Assembly: GCF_024713975.1 (NCBI RefSeq) | Contig: NC_091096.1 | Location: forward strand, 5,421,501 to 5,485,500 | DNA length: 64,000 bases | Direction of reading: 5' to 3' | Origin: Paralichthys olivaceus | Taxonomy: Eukaryota; Chordata; Actinopteri; Pleuronectiformes; Paralichthyidae | Shown here: piece by piece, positions 1-14,033 of the stretch | How positions within the stretch are numbered: the first letter of the stretch is position 1 | How the letters are laid out: the number at the start of each line of letters is the position of its first letter | Translations under genes and position numbers: made by a program | Notes under the pieces: generated by a model | Told to the model about the DNA's origin: nothing | The model's database searches: none | Seen by the model: only the letters and a program-made list of their open reading frames with translations

Positions 1-48
1 TTCCTGTCTTCTGTAGTTGTCTGACACACACAGCCAGCTGTCATTTGA

Positions 49-80
<32 letters not shown>

Positions 81-3000
81 CCTCTCGTGCACAGTGACAT
101 CAGATTTCAAAAACTCCACTTGGCTCCATGTACTCTAATCAACAGGTGATTGTTGTGCAGCCCTGTTTGGCAACTTTTCCTAGCAATTTGCACATAAGTA
201 TGTGAGTGTTCATCAGCCCCCAGACACAGGCCGGGGGCTGGGTGGGGCTTCGCTGAAGGCTGATGAGACAATCAAGGCAGTTTGGGAGCTGCTAATCTCA
301 TGCTGATGCTATCAAACCTCTATAGGCTGTGTGCTATGTTTTATCTGCCTTTGCTGCTGAACAAATTTTTACTTAAAAGGTGAACTTTGTCGCTTTTCAA
401 CCAATTTTTATGAATGATGATGAAGAACAGCGTTTAATTTCTCGCAGTGTTGCTCTAGACATTAGATTAAGACAGTAGTAGACACAGCAGCTGTTCTCCC
501 ATGAACTGTTTCTCAAAGGTGGAGTACAGCAAATGTTGAAGAGCACACAAACAAAAATATGAACTATGCAGCGGCCGCATCTGTTGCTCTCTAGAAGAAA
601 CCAAAGTTAAAAGTTATAGTAAATGTTGGTTGTGTTTCCCCCCCATGATACTTTTTTGTGAATTGCGTGTGATCCTAGTTGCTGAACGAGAGCAGGCAAC
701 AGTGTCTTTAATCCTGTGCTCTGTGTGCGCCTGTGTTTGTGTGTGCACACGTGCATGCGTTATCTGGGTGTTGAAAGTATATGGGCCAAATGTCATGGTA
801 GTTCCTGAGGATAGATGCTGGCTGTGAACTCTGCCCCCTCCACCTCCATTCATGTCACTCAGTGCTGGTTTCTGGGTCAGGGCCAGTGTCAGCATAGCTC
901 CGAATGAAAAGTGTGTGTTCACAGGGTTCACTCCAATAAGTGATGATGCGTCACAATCTCACAAGCTCTTTATCAGCTGTGCAACAAACCAATGCACGCT
1001 GCAAATGCCCGTTTTTTACCACCACTTCGAACGCCACCTCTCTCGTGAAGCTGCTGTAAATCAGCTGACCCCCGACTGTTAACCTCTAACATCGTGACTG
1101 CCGTCTTCCTTGACCTTAAGCTGTGTGTGTCATATTGACACACAATGGTGCTTTTCACAGGCGTGTACGCATTCCTCTGAATACACACACACAAACACAC
1201 ATGCATGTTTTAACACACCTCAGCAGATAAATATCCTCCTTGAAGGCTCCACAGCAGTCACAGGTGAAGGGCGTTGGTGTAGCTCTCATTCTTTAGTTTT
1301 ACTCTACTATCACATCTAGTAGCCATTTCCTAATATTGCAACTATCAAGTAATTATCCAGTTTTGATTATGAGCTACATTTATTTGAATGTTCATGTATT
1401 CAGTCTACACTCATCGTGATCCAGAGCAAAGCATGGACCAGGGAACACTGGACTGTTTTTTTTTTTTGTATGGATTTTTTTTCCATTGGTCCCATTGGTC
1501 CAGTACACCTCTTTACCGGGTCTCCATTACATTAGGTTTTTATGCTTTTTCTGTTTTATTTTCTCTTTTCTCATTTGTCGCTCCTCCTTATTTGTGCATG
1601 CTAATAACCCTCAAGTGTGAACTCATAAAACGTGATGAGCCAGAGATGGATGCGAGGCCTGTCTCACCTCAGGGCTCCAGTGCCATCAGCTCCATGTGGT
1701 TTATTAGATTGAACTTTTTTATGTTTTCTAATGGTTTCGTTGTAATTGTGTGATCAAGGGGACGTAATCTTTTATTAATGAATGTGTTCCCTCACCCTTT
1801 CTCCTCTGTGTCTGCCTGTTATCTTGTCATTTCTACTCTGACTCTTTCTGAATGACTGTCCGCTGCATTTCCTATGTTGCCACAGATGTTATGTCAAGAA
1901 TTGCTCCTGGTCTGCTAGTGATGCGTAACATCCTCCTGCTTTACATCACCAGCGTTCACGAAATGTGAGATAACATTTCAGTGTAATGGAATTTTGCAAA
2001 CAGTTACGATGAGACAAGATGACATTTGTTTAATTTACCTATATTTTGGACTGAATCTGAAAAAGGGGTTGGGAAGCTTCTGCAGGCCTCAGTTCATTCA
2101 GACTAAGGTCAGAAATCAAGTGGGGTTACCTAAGAGAGCCTTTGGGTGCTCCCAGTGAGCTGTGACACAGGCATAGGCAATAACTATAAATACTCAACCG
2201 CTGACTCCTCTCCCATTCCTCCCCATCCCCCCACTGCCCATGTCCTCCCCTGGGCAGTGGCTCCTCACGGGGACAAAAACAACAGAAAGTGACTCGTTGT
2301 ATTATGTTATCTGAACTCTCATAAATAAGTGTTGCTGCCTATAGCTTATACTTTTAATCAGATATGCCTGTTTGACTGGGACAGTTCGGATTTAGCTGTC
2401 GAGAGTCCTCCACCCTGAGAAATATTGAGGGGGGTGGGGTTGAAAGATCTGCAGGTCTCGATATCCTCGGTCAGGATAGCTCTCTTTCATGTGTCAACTT
2501 AAACAGATGATCCCTCTATTACTGTTCAAGTTGTGTTGTTATAAAACCCTCTGAATTACTCGCCGCGATGCACTGATTTTATTCAACACCTGGTATTCAG
2601 TATTCATCAATATTTGATATTTCAATCTAGTGAAAAATATGCAACAACTCTCATTACTTACTCACCTCTCTTTCCTCACACTTCGTCATCATTTCTACAT
2701 TAGTAGCAGATCTCGTCCTGCGTCACCATGGTTTCGTCAAAAGGAAATATAAAAATGTGAAGTTACTAGTTGCTGTAATGTAATGTAGGTCTCCATGACT
2801 CTTTGTGAAGGGGTGGGGCACATCCCAAGGAAGAACCAATTATATTTTGAAGCTGATCCAGATTTTCTTGTACTTTCTTAAACATGGCGAGATATTGTCC
2901 CATTTTACATTTCAAGCTTCTGGCTGCTTTGGAAGCTTCAGGTTAACAGAACACAGGCCTGCAGCACAGTGTGTTACAGACAGTGTGTGTGAGGCCATTT

Positions 3001-4010
3001 TCTTTTGTGTTTGCAGATAATTTTCTTGGAGGAGCATCTTTGCCAGTCCTGCCCCCCACCTCTCTCTTTTTTTTTCTCTCTCTCTCTCTCCGTCCATGAC
3101 TCTGTTTCTTTCTCTCCGTCTTTGTCGCCATGCACAAAGGAGCTGTTATCCTTGGGCTACTGGTTGCCAGGGCAACTGCTCGCTGTGACCACCTCCCCAC
3201 CCCCACCCCACATTCCCAAGTTCTGGTCCAAGTGGGTCGGAAATGACCCACTTCTCTTGACCTGTCACCGATCAGAGCCAAGTCAGCAACAGAAGAATCA
3301 ACTCAAAAATCCATCAGTGGCTCCTCCTTTTGCTTCGTTCAGAAAATGAGAGTAATACTTCTCCCTCACTTGTTGAGCATTAAAATGATGATTAAAGACC
3401 AATATGGAACTTAAATATTGACATCCCAAGTTGTCCTGTTTGCATGTTATATGTGTCCTCAACTGCGGTGTGGAAAGGAATGAGAGCGTTTCTGAGGCTT
3501 CCTTCGGTTTAAGAATACATCACTGTATCTGCCACAAATGGTTTGTCCCATGTAACAGTTAGTTATTAATAAAACCAAATGCCTGACAATTGATCTTTTA
3601 TATTGACATTATAGACTTGCTGTCTGTTCAGAGACTTTGGGTGGAGTTACCCTGAAATGATGCCATAGCTGTGCTACACCCCAGGCTTAGGTGACCGGGG
3701 AGGGCATGTCTGGCTATCAGCCAATCGCAGAGGGAGCCCCAGTAGAGTTACATCCAATTCTAGAGCAGACGTATTTCCTCTCAAGACCCTCCTTAATTGC
3801 TGGTACTCCGCCCCTCTGGTAAATTTTGGTCCCTCTGGGTGATGATTTGATCAAAAGTCTTTTTAACCAAACAGATAATGTTAATCATGTGGACTGACCC
3901 AACTGGTTGCCTGAACAAGTTGCTTGTAACTTCTAATGGTTGAGACAAATGGAAACTTTCTTATTCTTACTACTGTATTTTCTAACAAACCAACTTTTAT
4001 TTGTCTGCAG
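1..4010. other. Left flank, no coding exon recognised
   Basis: I see no conserved protein-coding exon on either strand; the open frames here are short and low in complexity. The stretch holds a 29-nt C tract at 49-77, CA/GT-rich patches at 730-760 and 1185-1205, and a CT-rich tract near 3060-3100. A CCAAT motif lies near 3720 and a GC-rich patch near 3808. Since atosb begins coding at 4751 and has at least one probable upstream non-coding exon, part of this flank is probably its promoter and first intron. That is an inference from position. Confidence 0.5.
49..77. repeat. Poly(C) tract, 29 nt
   Basis: This is an uninterrupted run of 29 cytosines, poly(G) on the minus strand. Runs this long are prone to slippage and sequencing error, so the exact length should not be trusted. 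Confidence 0.9.
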
Positions 4011-4224
4011 GTCATAGCTCCTGTGCCCACCGAATTCACTCCTGCCTCCTCCGGGGTCTTTGCTGTTTCCTGGTTACCTACCTTGGGATGTTGGCGTTGT
4101 TCTGTGGCAGCTGCCATGGAGATAGATGGGTTCATTTTGTAGACCAGTTTACACACAACTTCCAGATGTTGTGCCAGATGCAGCTTGTCCACTCGGGCAG
4201 AATTAGACAAGGACCCGCACAGAG
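4011..4224 (+). other. atosb: Candidate 5' UTR exon of atosb
   Basis: A pyrimidine-containing acceptor ending in CAG at 4008-4010 and a strong GTGAGA donor at 4225 bracket a 214-nt block without conserved coding content. The next acceptor, AG at 4581-4582, opens the exon that contains the atosb start codon. The block contains short upstream ATGs. It rests only on splice-site quality and position, so RNA evidence is needed. Confidence 0.4.
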
Positions 4225-4750
4225 GTGAGATACAGATCTTGGGCATTGTCTTCAATATATAATTAAATTAGACCTGAAACACAATAGGCTAATGTCACTA
4301 TGTCTCATTAAAGCAGTTCAATAGCTTTATTTTCATACTGCTTTAAAGCTGGAAGGTTGTAAGAAGGGATCAATACCTGATTCCCCCACTGTTTTTGTGC
4401 CAAGAATACTTTCTCTGGGTGGAAATTGTTGACATAAAACAAATTGAAGTCAGGACATCCATTCAAATTTGAAGTGTCAAGACAAATTTGAAATTTCCAT
4501 CATGATATATATATATATATATATTTTTTTATGGAGTGTACTAGTGCTTTAAGAAAAGTAAAACTGTATTTTTTTCCATCAGGTGCTGTGCAGCTCAGCT
4601 TCCTGTTTCACTGTGTTTGACATCACAGCAGGAACTATAGGACTTCCTATTCCTCTGGAACATCTTGCTCTGCCTCCTGGCACTTGTGAGGACCTACTTG
4701 ACCAGTTGCACAAAACTTAGTCAAGACTCTTGTCCTCCAACATCGCAACC

Positions 4751-7700
4751 ATGCGGCACATTCACGTGGAATTAGCCCACAAAAAGGCTCCATTGGAGCT
4801 TCCAGCCCGCGAGGGAGACCTGCCTCCACCGACAGCCCCAACACAAAGCATAGACCCTGGGGTCAGACCGGGGGCGCCGAGACACTTTGGTCAGGAGGAG
4901 TTGCGCCTTCAAAAGGTCTATCAGCTCTCCATTTTCTCCCAGTTGGGGGGATTTTCTACCTCCACAGAATCCAACACTGATACTCAACAGAGACCTGTCC
5001 GGCTGGGTGTGAAACGGGGGCTAGAGGAGCCTCAGTTGACTTACAAGCGTCCTCACCTTGGAGACGCCTCAGACAGGGAGGCACTGGAGGGAGGGGTGCT
5101 GTGTGGGCCAGTACCAGCTGAAGATGTTGGGATAGGATTAGCGACAGGTCCTAGTGGGCCTGGTTCTGTATTCTCTTGCACACAGATTGAGCACAGAGAC
5201 TCTGAGGGGGGGCCTTTACCCAGATCTCCTCCCCTCTCCCCAAGCCACACCCCCTCCAGGCGCCCTACTCAGCACAATCACGATAAGCCCATTCCTGATG
5301 TATTTGCTCCGCTCTCACCTAAATCGACCCCAATGTGCGACCCACATGGGCATCTCTGCGACCAGGGCCACTCCTTTGGAAGCTCAGCCAGGACTGAGTC
5401 TCCTAATGGAGGCCGCACACCCACCTTCTCTATAAGCAGCCCCGGAAATGACAGCTGTAATAATGGCTCATCTGGAGGCCAGCCCAGCCCCCACATATAT
5501 GAAATGTCCACATATGAAACTCCCAACCCAGCCAGTCCCACCAGCCCCCCAGGCCCCTTCTCTCCCCCACACCACACAGAGCTGCAGGAACCAGGGGAGG
5601 CAACCGAATGGGAAGTTGGACTTGAATCCTCCCCACCTGAGCGAAGTGCCACCCAGGCTGCCTCGTCCTCATCTCACGGCCTGGCTCCCTGGGAGAAAAC
5701 GCCCAGCAGTAACGGCCATCGTCTATCCTCTGGTGGTCACTGGCCGGCCAAAAAGAGGCTGCTGTCCCCAAGCGACACTGGGGAGTCATGTTCAGAAGAT
5801 GAGGGACCCTCCACATCCAAGAGATGCAGGCTGTCACTGCTGGCTCCAGGACTTGGTCCGGCCTCATGTCGCAGCACTGATGCCAAAGCTGCTCCGTACT
5901 GGAACCACCTGCTGCCCTCTGCATGGGACCGGTCTAAGGTTAGCGAACTCACCTACACACATCATACATGTGTAATTTGCCACAACTGCATCGGCCTATA
6001 ATTCCATGGTATCAAACTACATATCCTAAAAATATATAATAGTTGAGGAAAACAGTTTTCAGTTTAACAGCTAAATTATGTTGTTTTCTAATTTATATCT
6101 CTAATTGACTGCCACTAGAAAGAGGCTTTAGGATTTTTTTATTGTCACATACATTAAAAACCAGCATGTGCACACTTATATGCAAATAACATGCTTTTAT
6201 ACCCCACAACATGAAGGCCCTTTCTATACGGAGGCCTCTAAGACTTTGAATATAGATTTAAGAGTAGTTGTCCAAAGTCAATGGTTGATGGAAAGACATC
6301 TGTGAGCCGTGACCGTCCTGGAAAAGGCATAAATAAAGAGGAACTAAGAGAACAAATAAAAGTAAAAGAATGAACTGATGGCCGACTCATCACGCGACAC
6401 TGGAACAGGCTGAGTAGCTCCAGAATAAAGCCCATTGAGGGAGGGTCAATTGTTCCCCCACACGAGTGTACTGTGTGTGTCTCTCTCTCACACATACATA
6501 CATCTGGCTTAAAAAAATGGTTCTGGAAGTGAATTGGCCATTTTTGAACACAGGGTGGCCAGAAAGAGCTTTGAGTGTGTGGGTTTGTGGGATGGGGAGC
6601 TAATGGTCACAATAGGGTTCACCAGTCCGGCCTCATACAGTTGTGAGATCATTATGACGAGAGACGTTGAGTGTTTGTGTGAGGGAAGCACAGGGAGAAA
6701 CAGATAGATGCAAGGACACAAAGTAGAGACATAGAGGGACAGTGAAAATAAAAGAGCAAGGCTAAACAGTCACAGGTAATATTTAGGTATAACAGTTAGC
6801 AAATATTTTATAGACACAGAAAGGTAAGAAGGGATACTATTCTAAAAATGCCCTATGTGGTTTTGATCGAGTGTGATGAGGCGACCAGCTGACAAAGACC
6901 TTCGAGCTCTGTAGAGAGCCACTACAACCGAGGACTAGCTGATACCAAAAAGCTAACCATGAGTGAAAGGTTCGCTGTGAGCAAATGGCCAGCAGGTAGC
7001 GTAGCGTCAGCTGGTGATGGGTCATCTGACAGCGTGGTGGCCTTTAGTGTCAACTGCAGCCTGGGAATGGGGAACTTTTGTGTGCATGACACAGCGTCCA
7101 GTAGTCAGCGCTCAGTAAGTAAGAGGACGTATGAAGTGCACAATTACGAGAGATAAAACCAATGTGACCTTTTATTTAAAATTTTTAATGGTCCACACTT
7201 TGTGCACACTGAGGAATCAGAATATACGATGGCAAAACAAATAATGATCTCCTTTCTTCCCACTTTCTCTAGACTGCCACAGACTGCACAAGATCAGGGA
7301 GACGACTGAAAAGTGGGCTGCGGTTAAAAAGGTGAGTCGAAGGTTTTTTTAATCAAAACAATAACAACAACAACAAAAGATGGTAAAATATAAAAACAAA
7401 CAGTTTCTTAAAAGTATATAATAGGAATTTGGCTTAGAATTGGATAAAATACACCAATGCATCTTTCAAACGGACTGTTACTTTTGAATTAAAACAACAG
7501 TTTTAAAATTTCCCTCATTTTGAAAATTGCTTGAAACAGTTGGAATAATGCAAATATACATGCATCTTGTTACTTTAATGCAGAAAACCTGCATTTTTGA
7601 CCTTTTTAAGTGTAAGCACACGTGGAAGGATAAGTTCAATGGCAGATCGACTGCAGGAAACACAGGGAACGAGGTGGGAGTCAGGGACGGTTGTATCCTC

Positions 7701-10700
7701 TTCTAAATTAAAGGGTTTTGTGTCTGGACTTGAAAACTCAGACACGCTCACAGGCATGTGACATGTCGGTTAAAACAAAATTAGTGTAATTCCCAACCAC
7801 TAACCACTGGTCTGTTTTGTGTGTTTTTTGTGGTTATATTCAGTCGGCAGCTGCGCAGCGGCAGACACACAGACACCGGACGCTCCACACGTTCCAGCTG
7901 GCCCTCATCCTCCATCAGCAGATCACTACTTGGCAACTTTGAGGTAAAAATTTTAACTATCGCTTAGACAACTTCCTGAGACGCAGGTTTGCTGCAGGTC
8001 AGAGATAAGGCTGACGTCAGTGTCACTCCAAGATGCAAATTTTTAATCAATGTAAAATCTCATCAGTTGGAGCCAGAGACAGGTTTGGGTCTGCTGTGGA
8101 CATTGACATTTCAAAAGTTTTTATGTTATTGAATTCCCACAAGCTAAAATCAATCTAATGTAATACAATGTGTGCAGAAAGAAGGCGAGAAGGACAAGTT
8201 TTAGTACTTTCAGTCGATATTAAACCTGTTAGTGTGTCTTTATATACTATTTTTTTTTACTATGTCCTGTTTAAAAATAAAAAACTGCATCATTCCAGTG
8301 CTGAAATCATTTTTTTCTGGTCCTCTTCTGTTGATAACCGAGCTGTTTGTCTAATTGTTCCAGAGCCTCACCCAGGATTACAAAGATTTACAATTAATCC
8401 AGAAAATATGAAATATGAAACATTAATTTTTGTGGATATAGTTCAAACTTGACTCCACAGTGCAGCAGCAGCAGCATGTCGTTACTAAACAATACGTTTT
8501 AGGTTTTACAAGAAAAAGAGTTTGCAAAGGCTCCTGCTCATCTACACGCTCTTCTCTTTGTCGTGCAGGAGTCCATACTGAAGGGACGATTCTCGCCATC
8601 TGGCCGGATCGAAGGCTTCACGGCAGAGATCGGGGCCAGTGGCTCCTACTGCCCACAGCACGTCACCCTGCCTGTGCAGGTCACATACTACGACATCTCC
8701 GAGCACAGCGCTCCCTCGCCCTTTCTGGTCAGTCTACGTCTGAGTGCGTCAGATATCGTCCATTTGTGTGTTTGAATGGTTACGTGCAAGCTTAGTCAGG
8801 CATAAACAATAAACCAAACAAACACTCAACACTGTTTATTGCACAAAGCAGGATTGTTTGCCGAGTATGAAAGTAATAAAACCATTGAAAGGAAAAACAA
8901 AACAAAATTAAAGATCAGAATAACGACCCAAAACAAAACCAACTGTAGAATTGGCTTCAGCAGAGTTGATGTTGGCGTCCTCCTTCAGAGCCAGATGTAA
9001 AAGAAATATCTGATGTGTTTTCCCTTTGTTTCCCCATTTATATCTCAAACCTTTTTCCACATCTGTCCACATCAGCACTGACTTCTATACAACATATGAG
9101 CGAAGTGAGGGAAGATTATAATCAGCAACTTTAATACTACTTACAATAAGAACCACGATGTCTGTTACACTGGTCCATTCGGGAACCAGCTGTTTTCACT
9201 CTCTCAGCTTCGGGCCTCATGCTGATTTTGAATTGTTCAGTATAAAAGTGGTGATTGTCGGCGTCTTTTGAACTGTTAATTATACTTAACATAAAGTGAC
9301 TCCCTTTGTAGCTGTCTGCATCATAATATAGTTATTCTTAGAGTCGGTGCACTTTCATTTTGGCTTTGGTTGTGTTTCTGTATGATGTGTTTTTGATGAG
9401 GAATTGTTTTACCTGGGTAAACCAGAAACTGCATTAATATTATTACTGCTCTCACACTGCTGCTCATGCCAGTGATGTGAGATTCACAATAATCAGATTC
9501 TTTTCGACGGTTCTTTGGGAAGAACAGAGGGAAAAGTCGTTGGCTACTTGAGCCGTTCCTATTCTATTTGTGCCCACATTTCTCTGCCCTGAAGCCATGC
9601 TTTCACGTCTTTCATGTGAACCATGAGAACACCAGATTTCTGTTGTTGAGAAGGGTGAGGAGGGAACTTATTGCCAGTAGGTCTCGCATTACAAGTAACT
9701 TGGTGCTGTTAGTCCACACATGCAAAAAGAAAGTCTAAGTTTCTGATCCAAATCTTACTCTATTATATCATTAGCATTGTGATGATTTCATACATAAGCC
9801 ATAAAATCAAGCTCCTGACAAAGAGCCAAACTGCACCTTTAGCTCATATTGTTGTGACATTAGGACATTTAATCCAGATCCTGATCCTGTTGTAGAAGCC
9901 CACAGCTATAAAACTGAACCAAAAAATATTTCATCATTACTGTTACTGAGAATGTTTATCCAGTGCCATGTTTCTGTCTCTAACAGGGGGTGATTTCCCT
10001 CGAGCCTTTGGGAAAGAAAGGATATAGCATACCCAAAGCAGGGACCATTCAAGTGGTGAGTTTAATTTGCTCAAATTTATGCTTAAATTAAAACCTACCT
10101 GTCTTATTTTGAAATGCTGACTCTGGTCTGACATATTTTTTCCACAGACCTTATTTAATCCCAACAAAACTGTGGTGAAGATGTTCCTGGTGACCTACAA
10201 CTTTGGGGACATGCCCGTCAATCACATGACCTTCCTGCGCCATCGTATCTTCCTGATGCCTGTGGAGGAGGGGGTGGAGGGGAAAGGCGAGGTGTCTCCA
10301 GGAGGCGGAGCAATAGACAGGAAGAAGATTCTCTGCTACCTGATGCATCTCAGGTACGGCTGAGGTTTCATCCGTCTGCTGTACTTTTTATGTGTGAATT
10401 TCTTATAAGATACTTCATTTAAAACTTGCAAGTGACACAAGAATATATAGAATGTACTCTGAGTCACAGTCAGATTTTATTACTTTACACTTCTTTGAGT
10501 GCTTTGTATATTCATGAAATTTTCTATAAATGCTTCCAATCAACTATTGGCAGTTAAATCCCATTGTAACATCAGTAGGTAAATATTTTAGGAATGTGTT
10601 TATTTGCATTCTGGCCAAGAGTTGACATGAGATGATTGACTTCATTCTCATGTTTGTTCTGCCAACACGAAGCTATTACAGCCAGCAGCAGTTGAGTTTA

Positions 10701-11175
10701 GCTTAGCATAAAGACTTGAAGCAGGGACGAACAGCTAGCCTCACTTGGCCATTGCTTCCAGGGAAGAAATTATATCTTTGGACAGAGCCAGACCAGCTGT
10801 TTACCCATACTTTCAGCTTTTATGCTTAACCAACGTAACTGGTTTCTGGCTGAGGCCCAGTATTAAATGGACAAATATAAGTGATATTGATTTTCCTCGT
10901 CTAACTCTGCGAAACAGCAAATAATTGATTCACAAAATATAATTCACAGCTTTGTTTCAGCTACTTGAACAGTTCGTGTTCAGTGTTTTGCTAACACTGC
11001 TCTCGTTTCTGCCCTTCTCAGATTCCAGAGCTCCAAATCTGGGAAAATCTACTTGCACAACGATATCCGGCTGCTATTCTCCCGCAAATCCATCGAGGTG
11101 GACACAGGGATCCCTTACGAGCTGAAATCTTTCACCGAGGTGCCAAGAAACCCTAAATACTCCCCCCGCGTTTGA
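4751..11175 (+). CDS. atosb: Atos homolog protein B (ATOSB/FAM214B)
   Basis: Coding exons are 4751-5938, 7273-7331, 7844-7943, 8569-8727, 9987-10055, 10148-10353 and 11022-11175, giving 644 aa. The first coding exon opens at an acceptor at 4581-4582, and the ATG at 4751 gives the conserved MRHIHVEL start. Residues 1-400 are long, Ser/Pro-rich and probably disordered, with a conserved patch that includes KRLLSPSD, a SEDEG acidic run and DAKAAPYWNHLLP. The C-terminal half is the conserved Atos region. It contains SRSLLGNFESILKGRF (about 440-456), FTAEIGASGSYCPQHVTLPV, FNPNKTVVKMFLVTYNF and DIRLLFSRKS, and ends in RNPKYSPRV. These match mammalian ATOSB closely from memory. Drosophila Atossa is a nuclear transcriptional regulator that supports macrophage tissue invasion; the fish protein's role is inferred from that. 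No break or frameshift is visible. ATOSA is the paralog, but the spacing and C-terminus fit ATOSB better. Confidence 0.93.
10690..10955. repeat. Interspersed teleost repeat in the last atosb intron
   Basis: The block includes TTAGCTTAGCATAAAGACTT, a GGACAGAGCCAGACCAG segment and a tail reading TAACTCTG. It resembles a non-coding repeat I recognise from many percomorph introns. The copy is diverged and its ends are uncertain. I cannot assign a family name without a repeat library. Confidence 0.55.
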
Positions 11176-12461
11176 CCCAAGCTTGACCCTTCGATCCTCA
11201 CGGACCCTCCTGTGCTTCCTAAAGAGGAGGGAGGGGAACGGACAGACTGCTAGAATGATGATGGACACAAAACTTGATTAAGACTGGAAGAGACATGCCA
11301 CATGCTCACAAGACTCACATGCACATATCACACACTGTTGGTCATTGGGAAAGTCCCACTTTTGATGCATTTATTCTTCGTTTGAAAATTCTTATCGAGA
11401 TAAAAAAAATGTCAACTCAAACAAACACGACATTCCTGGTATCTTCCATTCGCTGAAAATATTAAAAAAATAAATATTTGTCCGGGAGCAGTCGAGTTTG
11501 CATGCAGTCAAAAGCAGGATTTTTTCAACACCTGAACAAAGACAGATATGCACAAACACTGACACACATGCACACACACACACTCGTACACCAAATCCCA
11601 CGATCACAGCACATACCACACGCGTCACGGCTGAAAAACGCCTGGTGGCCACTCTCTGAGTTCAGTGTTAACATGCATGCCTTGTGACTTAAACACCTGA
11701 ATTTTCCTCTAGTGCCGTATCACACTGTCCTTCACTCTGCCTGCAGCTCCGACCGCCTCATGGGACCAATCAGTCCCACAGCTTTGGATTTGACATAAAG
11801 ACATAAACAATGAGCACATCCCCGTTTGTTGATGATGATGATGACCCCCAACCCCCAACGCAACCCCACCCTTTGCACGCTCACACACTTTCTGGAGATG
11901 AGCAAAGACAAGAAGAAACGGGGGGCGGAATTAGAATCGGCCATCTTGATTGGATGTTCATTTAACCTGCAGTAAAAAACGCATCAGCACGATTTGTCAA
12001 ACTCAGGACGTCCGTTACAGAATAGATTTCTCTTTTAACCATTTCACTTACAATGGTACAGACCACTGTGAAGCAAGAGGGTCATAGCATGTCATGAAAA
12101 ACAGGGGAATTCAGTTCATTTGATGTAGCCAGACTGAGGGACACTGTGCTCTTTCTTTCTTCTTTTAATTTCTTTTTTTATTTTTATTTTATTCTCCTCA
12201 GAACATTCTGAAGTCGGAGCAGAAAAGAAAAAGACGAGCTGTAGTATTTTTAATTTATGTTTTCGCAAATGTCTTAATAAGCAATATACTGCACAAAGTA
12301 GAGTGTGTTTTTCAGTCGGACGAGCTTTCTCTCTGAAGGGAGGGGGGGAGAGAGGAAAGCGGAGAATAGAGAGCAAGGGAGGAAATGCAGGAGGGAGGGA
12401 GGGATGAGAGGGGAGGGTGGGGTAATTTAATATGGGGAAAAAGTCTATGTATATTTAAAAG

Positions 12462-12467
12462 AATAAA
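12462..12467 (+). terminator. atosb: Poly(A) signal, distal, atosb
   Basis: AATAAA is followed within 20-40 nt by a GT-rich stretch (GTTTGTTGTTG). It lies about 1.3 kb after the atosb stop codon. A proximal AATAAA also occurs near 11470, so two 3' UTR lengths are possible. Confidence 0.6.
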
Positions 12468-12485
12468 CTCTCGCGACTAGTGGGT

Positions 12486-13991
12486 AATGCCTGTTTGTTG
12501 TTGTTTTTTGATTGACAGACCACCAGATCTCTCTCTACTCAGTGGATTGGCCATCTGCCATTTTCTTCATCATGTCATGAAATGTTATGTTTAGTAGTTG
12601 CTCTTCCAGTCACGGCTACGCTGCCTACTCAAGTTGTACAGCCACAACAATGTCTGGTACAAAATATTATCCTATTCATCATTATAACACCGGGTATTTT
12701 AATTTGTGTTAATCTAAAAGAGGCAATTTACATGAATTAGTATCTCCACTGAAGTGTAGATGTGCCTGATTTAGCAGTGCAGCCTGGTTTTCATCTGCAG
12801 TCCCTGACAAGGTGAAGGGTGAAAAACATACAAATGACATATAGACACTGGTTTTAAATAAAGAACATACACAGACAGATAATAAATCAATAACATGACT
12901 ATGACAAATAAAATCCTGGTATGTACAGGGACAAAAAGGCATATCAAGTGAAATTAAACAAAGTGAGAGAAAGATTATTAGTTATCAGAAGTTTGTGCTC
13001 TAAAAGTGATGGGTTCTGTCTTGGCCCACGTCTTTCTACCAAACCCATTCAGTAGTATGTGCGTAATCCTGTAAAATAACCAAACCAACAAATGTGTGAA
13101 AACATAGTCACTTTGGTGGGGGTAATCAGAGCAGCCTGCATTTGGGTTTCATGTTACAGTCAAGAGGAAGGTCAGTGAGGTTCACTTTTTATTGCTTTTA
13201 TTTAAAAATAGGATCTGAGGAAGTTTAAAGAAAATAAGGGGATTCCTAACTAACTAAAACAAATCTTCCAGGGCCAAAAAACTGTTTTCACAGACTTCAT
13301 AATAATAATGATAATAATAAAGATAAGTTAACTAAATGTCTGTGAAAGTAGGGTCATGCCCCTTTAGATCTTTTCCAGAGTTGTCTTGATAGTGTCAAAG
13401 TCTCATGAATAATTATGTGTTGATTTTCACCCAGACTGACGATAAGCAGCTAATCTGTGTTGCACCACAATGTTTTATTTCCAGTGTTTATCATCTGAGA
13501 CTGATCAGCAATGAAAAATATCAATAACAAGTTCACAAAGAAGTTAATGTTCCATCAAGGTTACATAAGCTGTGTATTTACAGCACTCTTAACATGAGCT
13601 TTTCAAACCGAGCCAGATAAAAAGCAAAGTGAAGACATAACGTCAGATTCTGATAAACAAACACAAACACACACACACACACACACACACAATGAAGGAG
13701 GCAGCTGATGAACAGTCACAAACACATTCCTGTTGGTAGAATATTTAAAAATCGGAGGAATCTATTGGTTATAAAAGTGCTTCCTTCTCTAACCTCTGCT
13801 GCGCCGCTGAAAATTCTCTGTGTGAGGAAACACAGTCTTTGGTTCTGAGCAGTTCAACAAATGTCAAGTCACTCAGTCAGTGTTGCTGAAAAAAGGAAAT
13901 GTTAAGTAAATATCCCGCTGCTAAAAATACTGAGGAACATCTCTCTCTCTCTCTCTCTCTCTACATACATATATATATAGGAAGCAAATAA

Positions 13992-14033
<42 letters not shown>

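Noticed and set aside
1388-1753. Frame of 121 aa in the left flank
   Set aside because: It is T-rich and hydrophobic by composition, with no recognised motif and no fitting splice partners.
5278-5924. Antisense frames of 124 and 164 aa across the first coding exon of atosb
   Set aside because: Both are shadows of a GC-rich, Ser/Pro-coding exon. The sense strand gives the conserved ATOSB protein.
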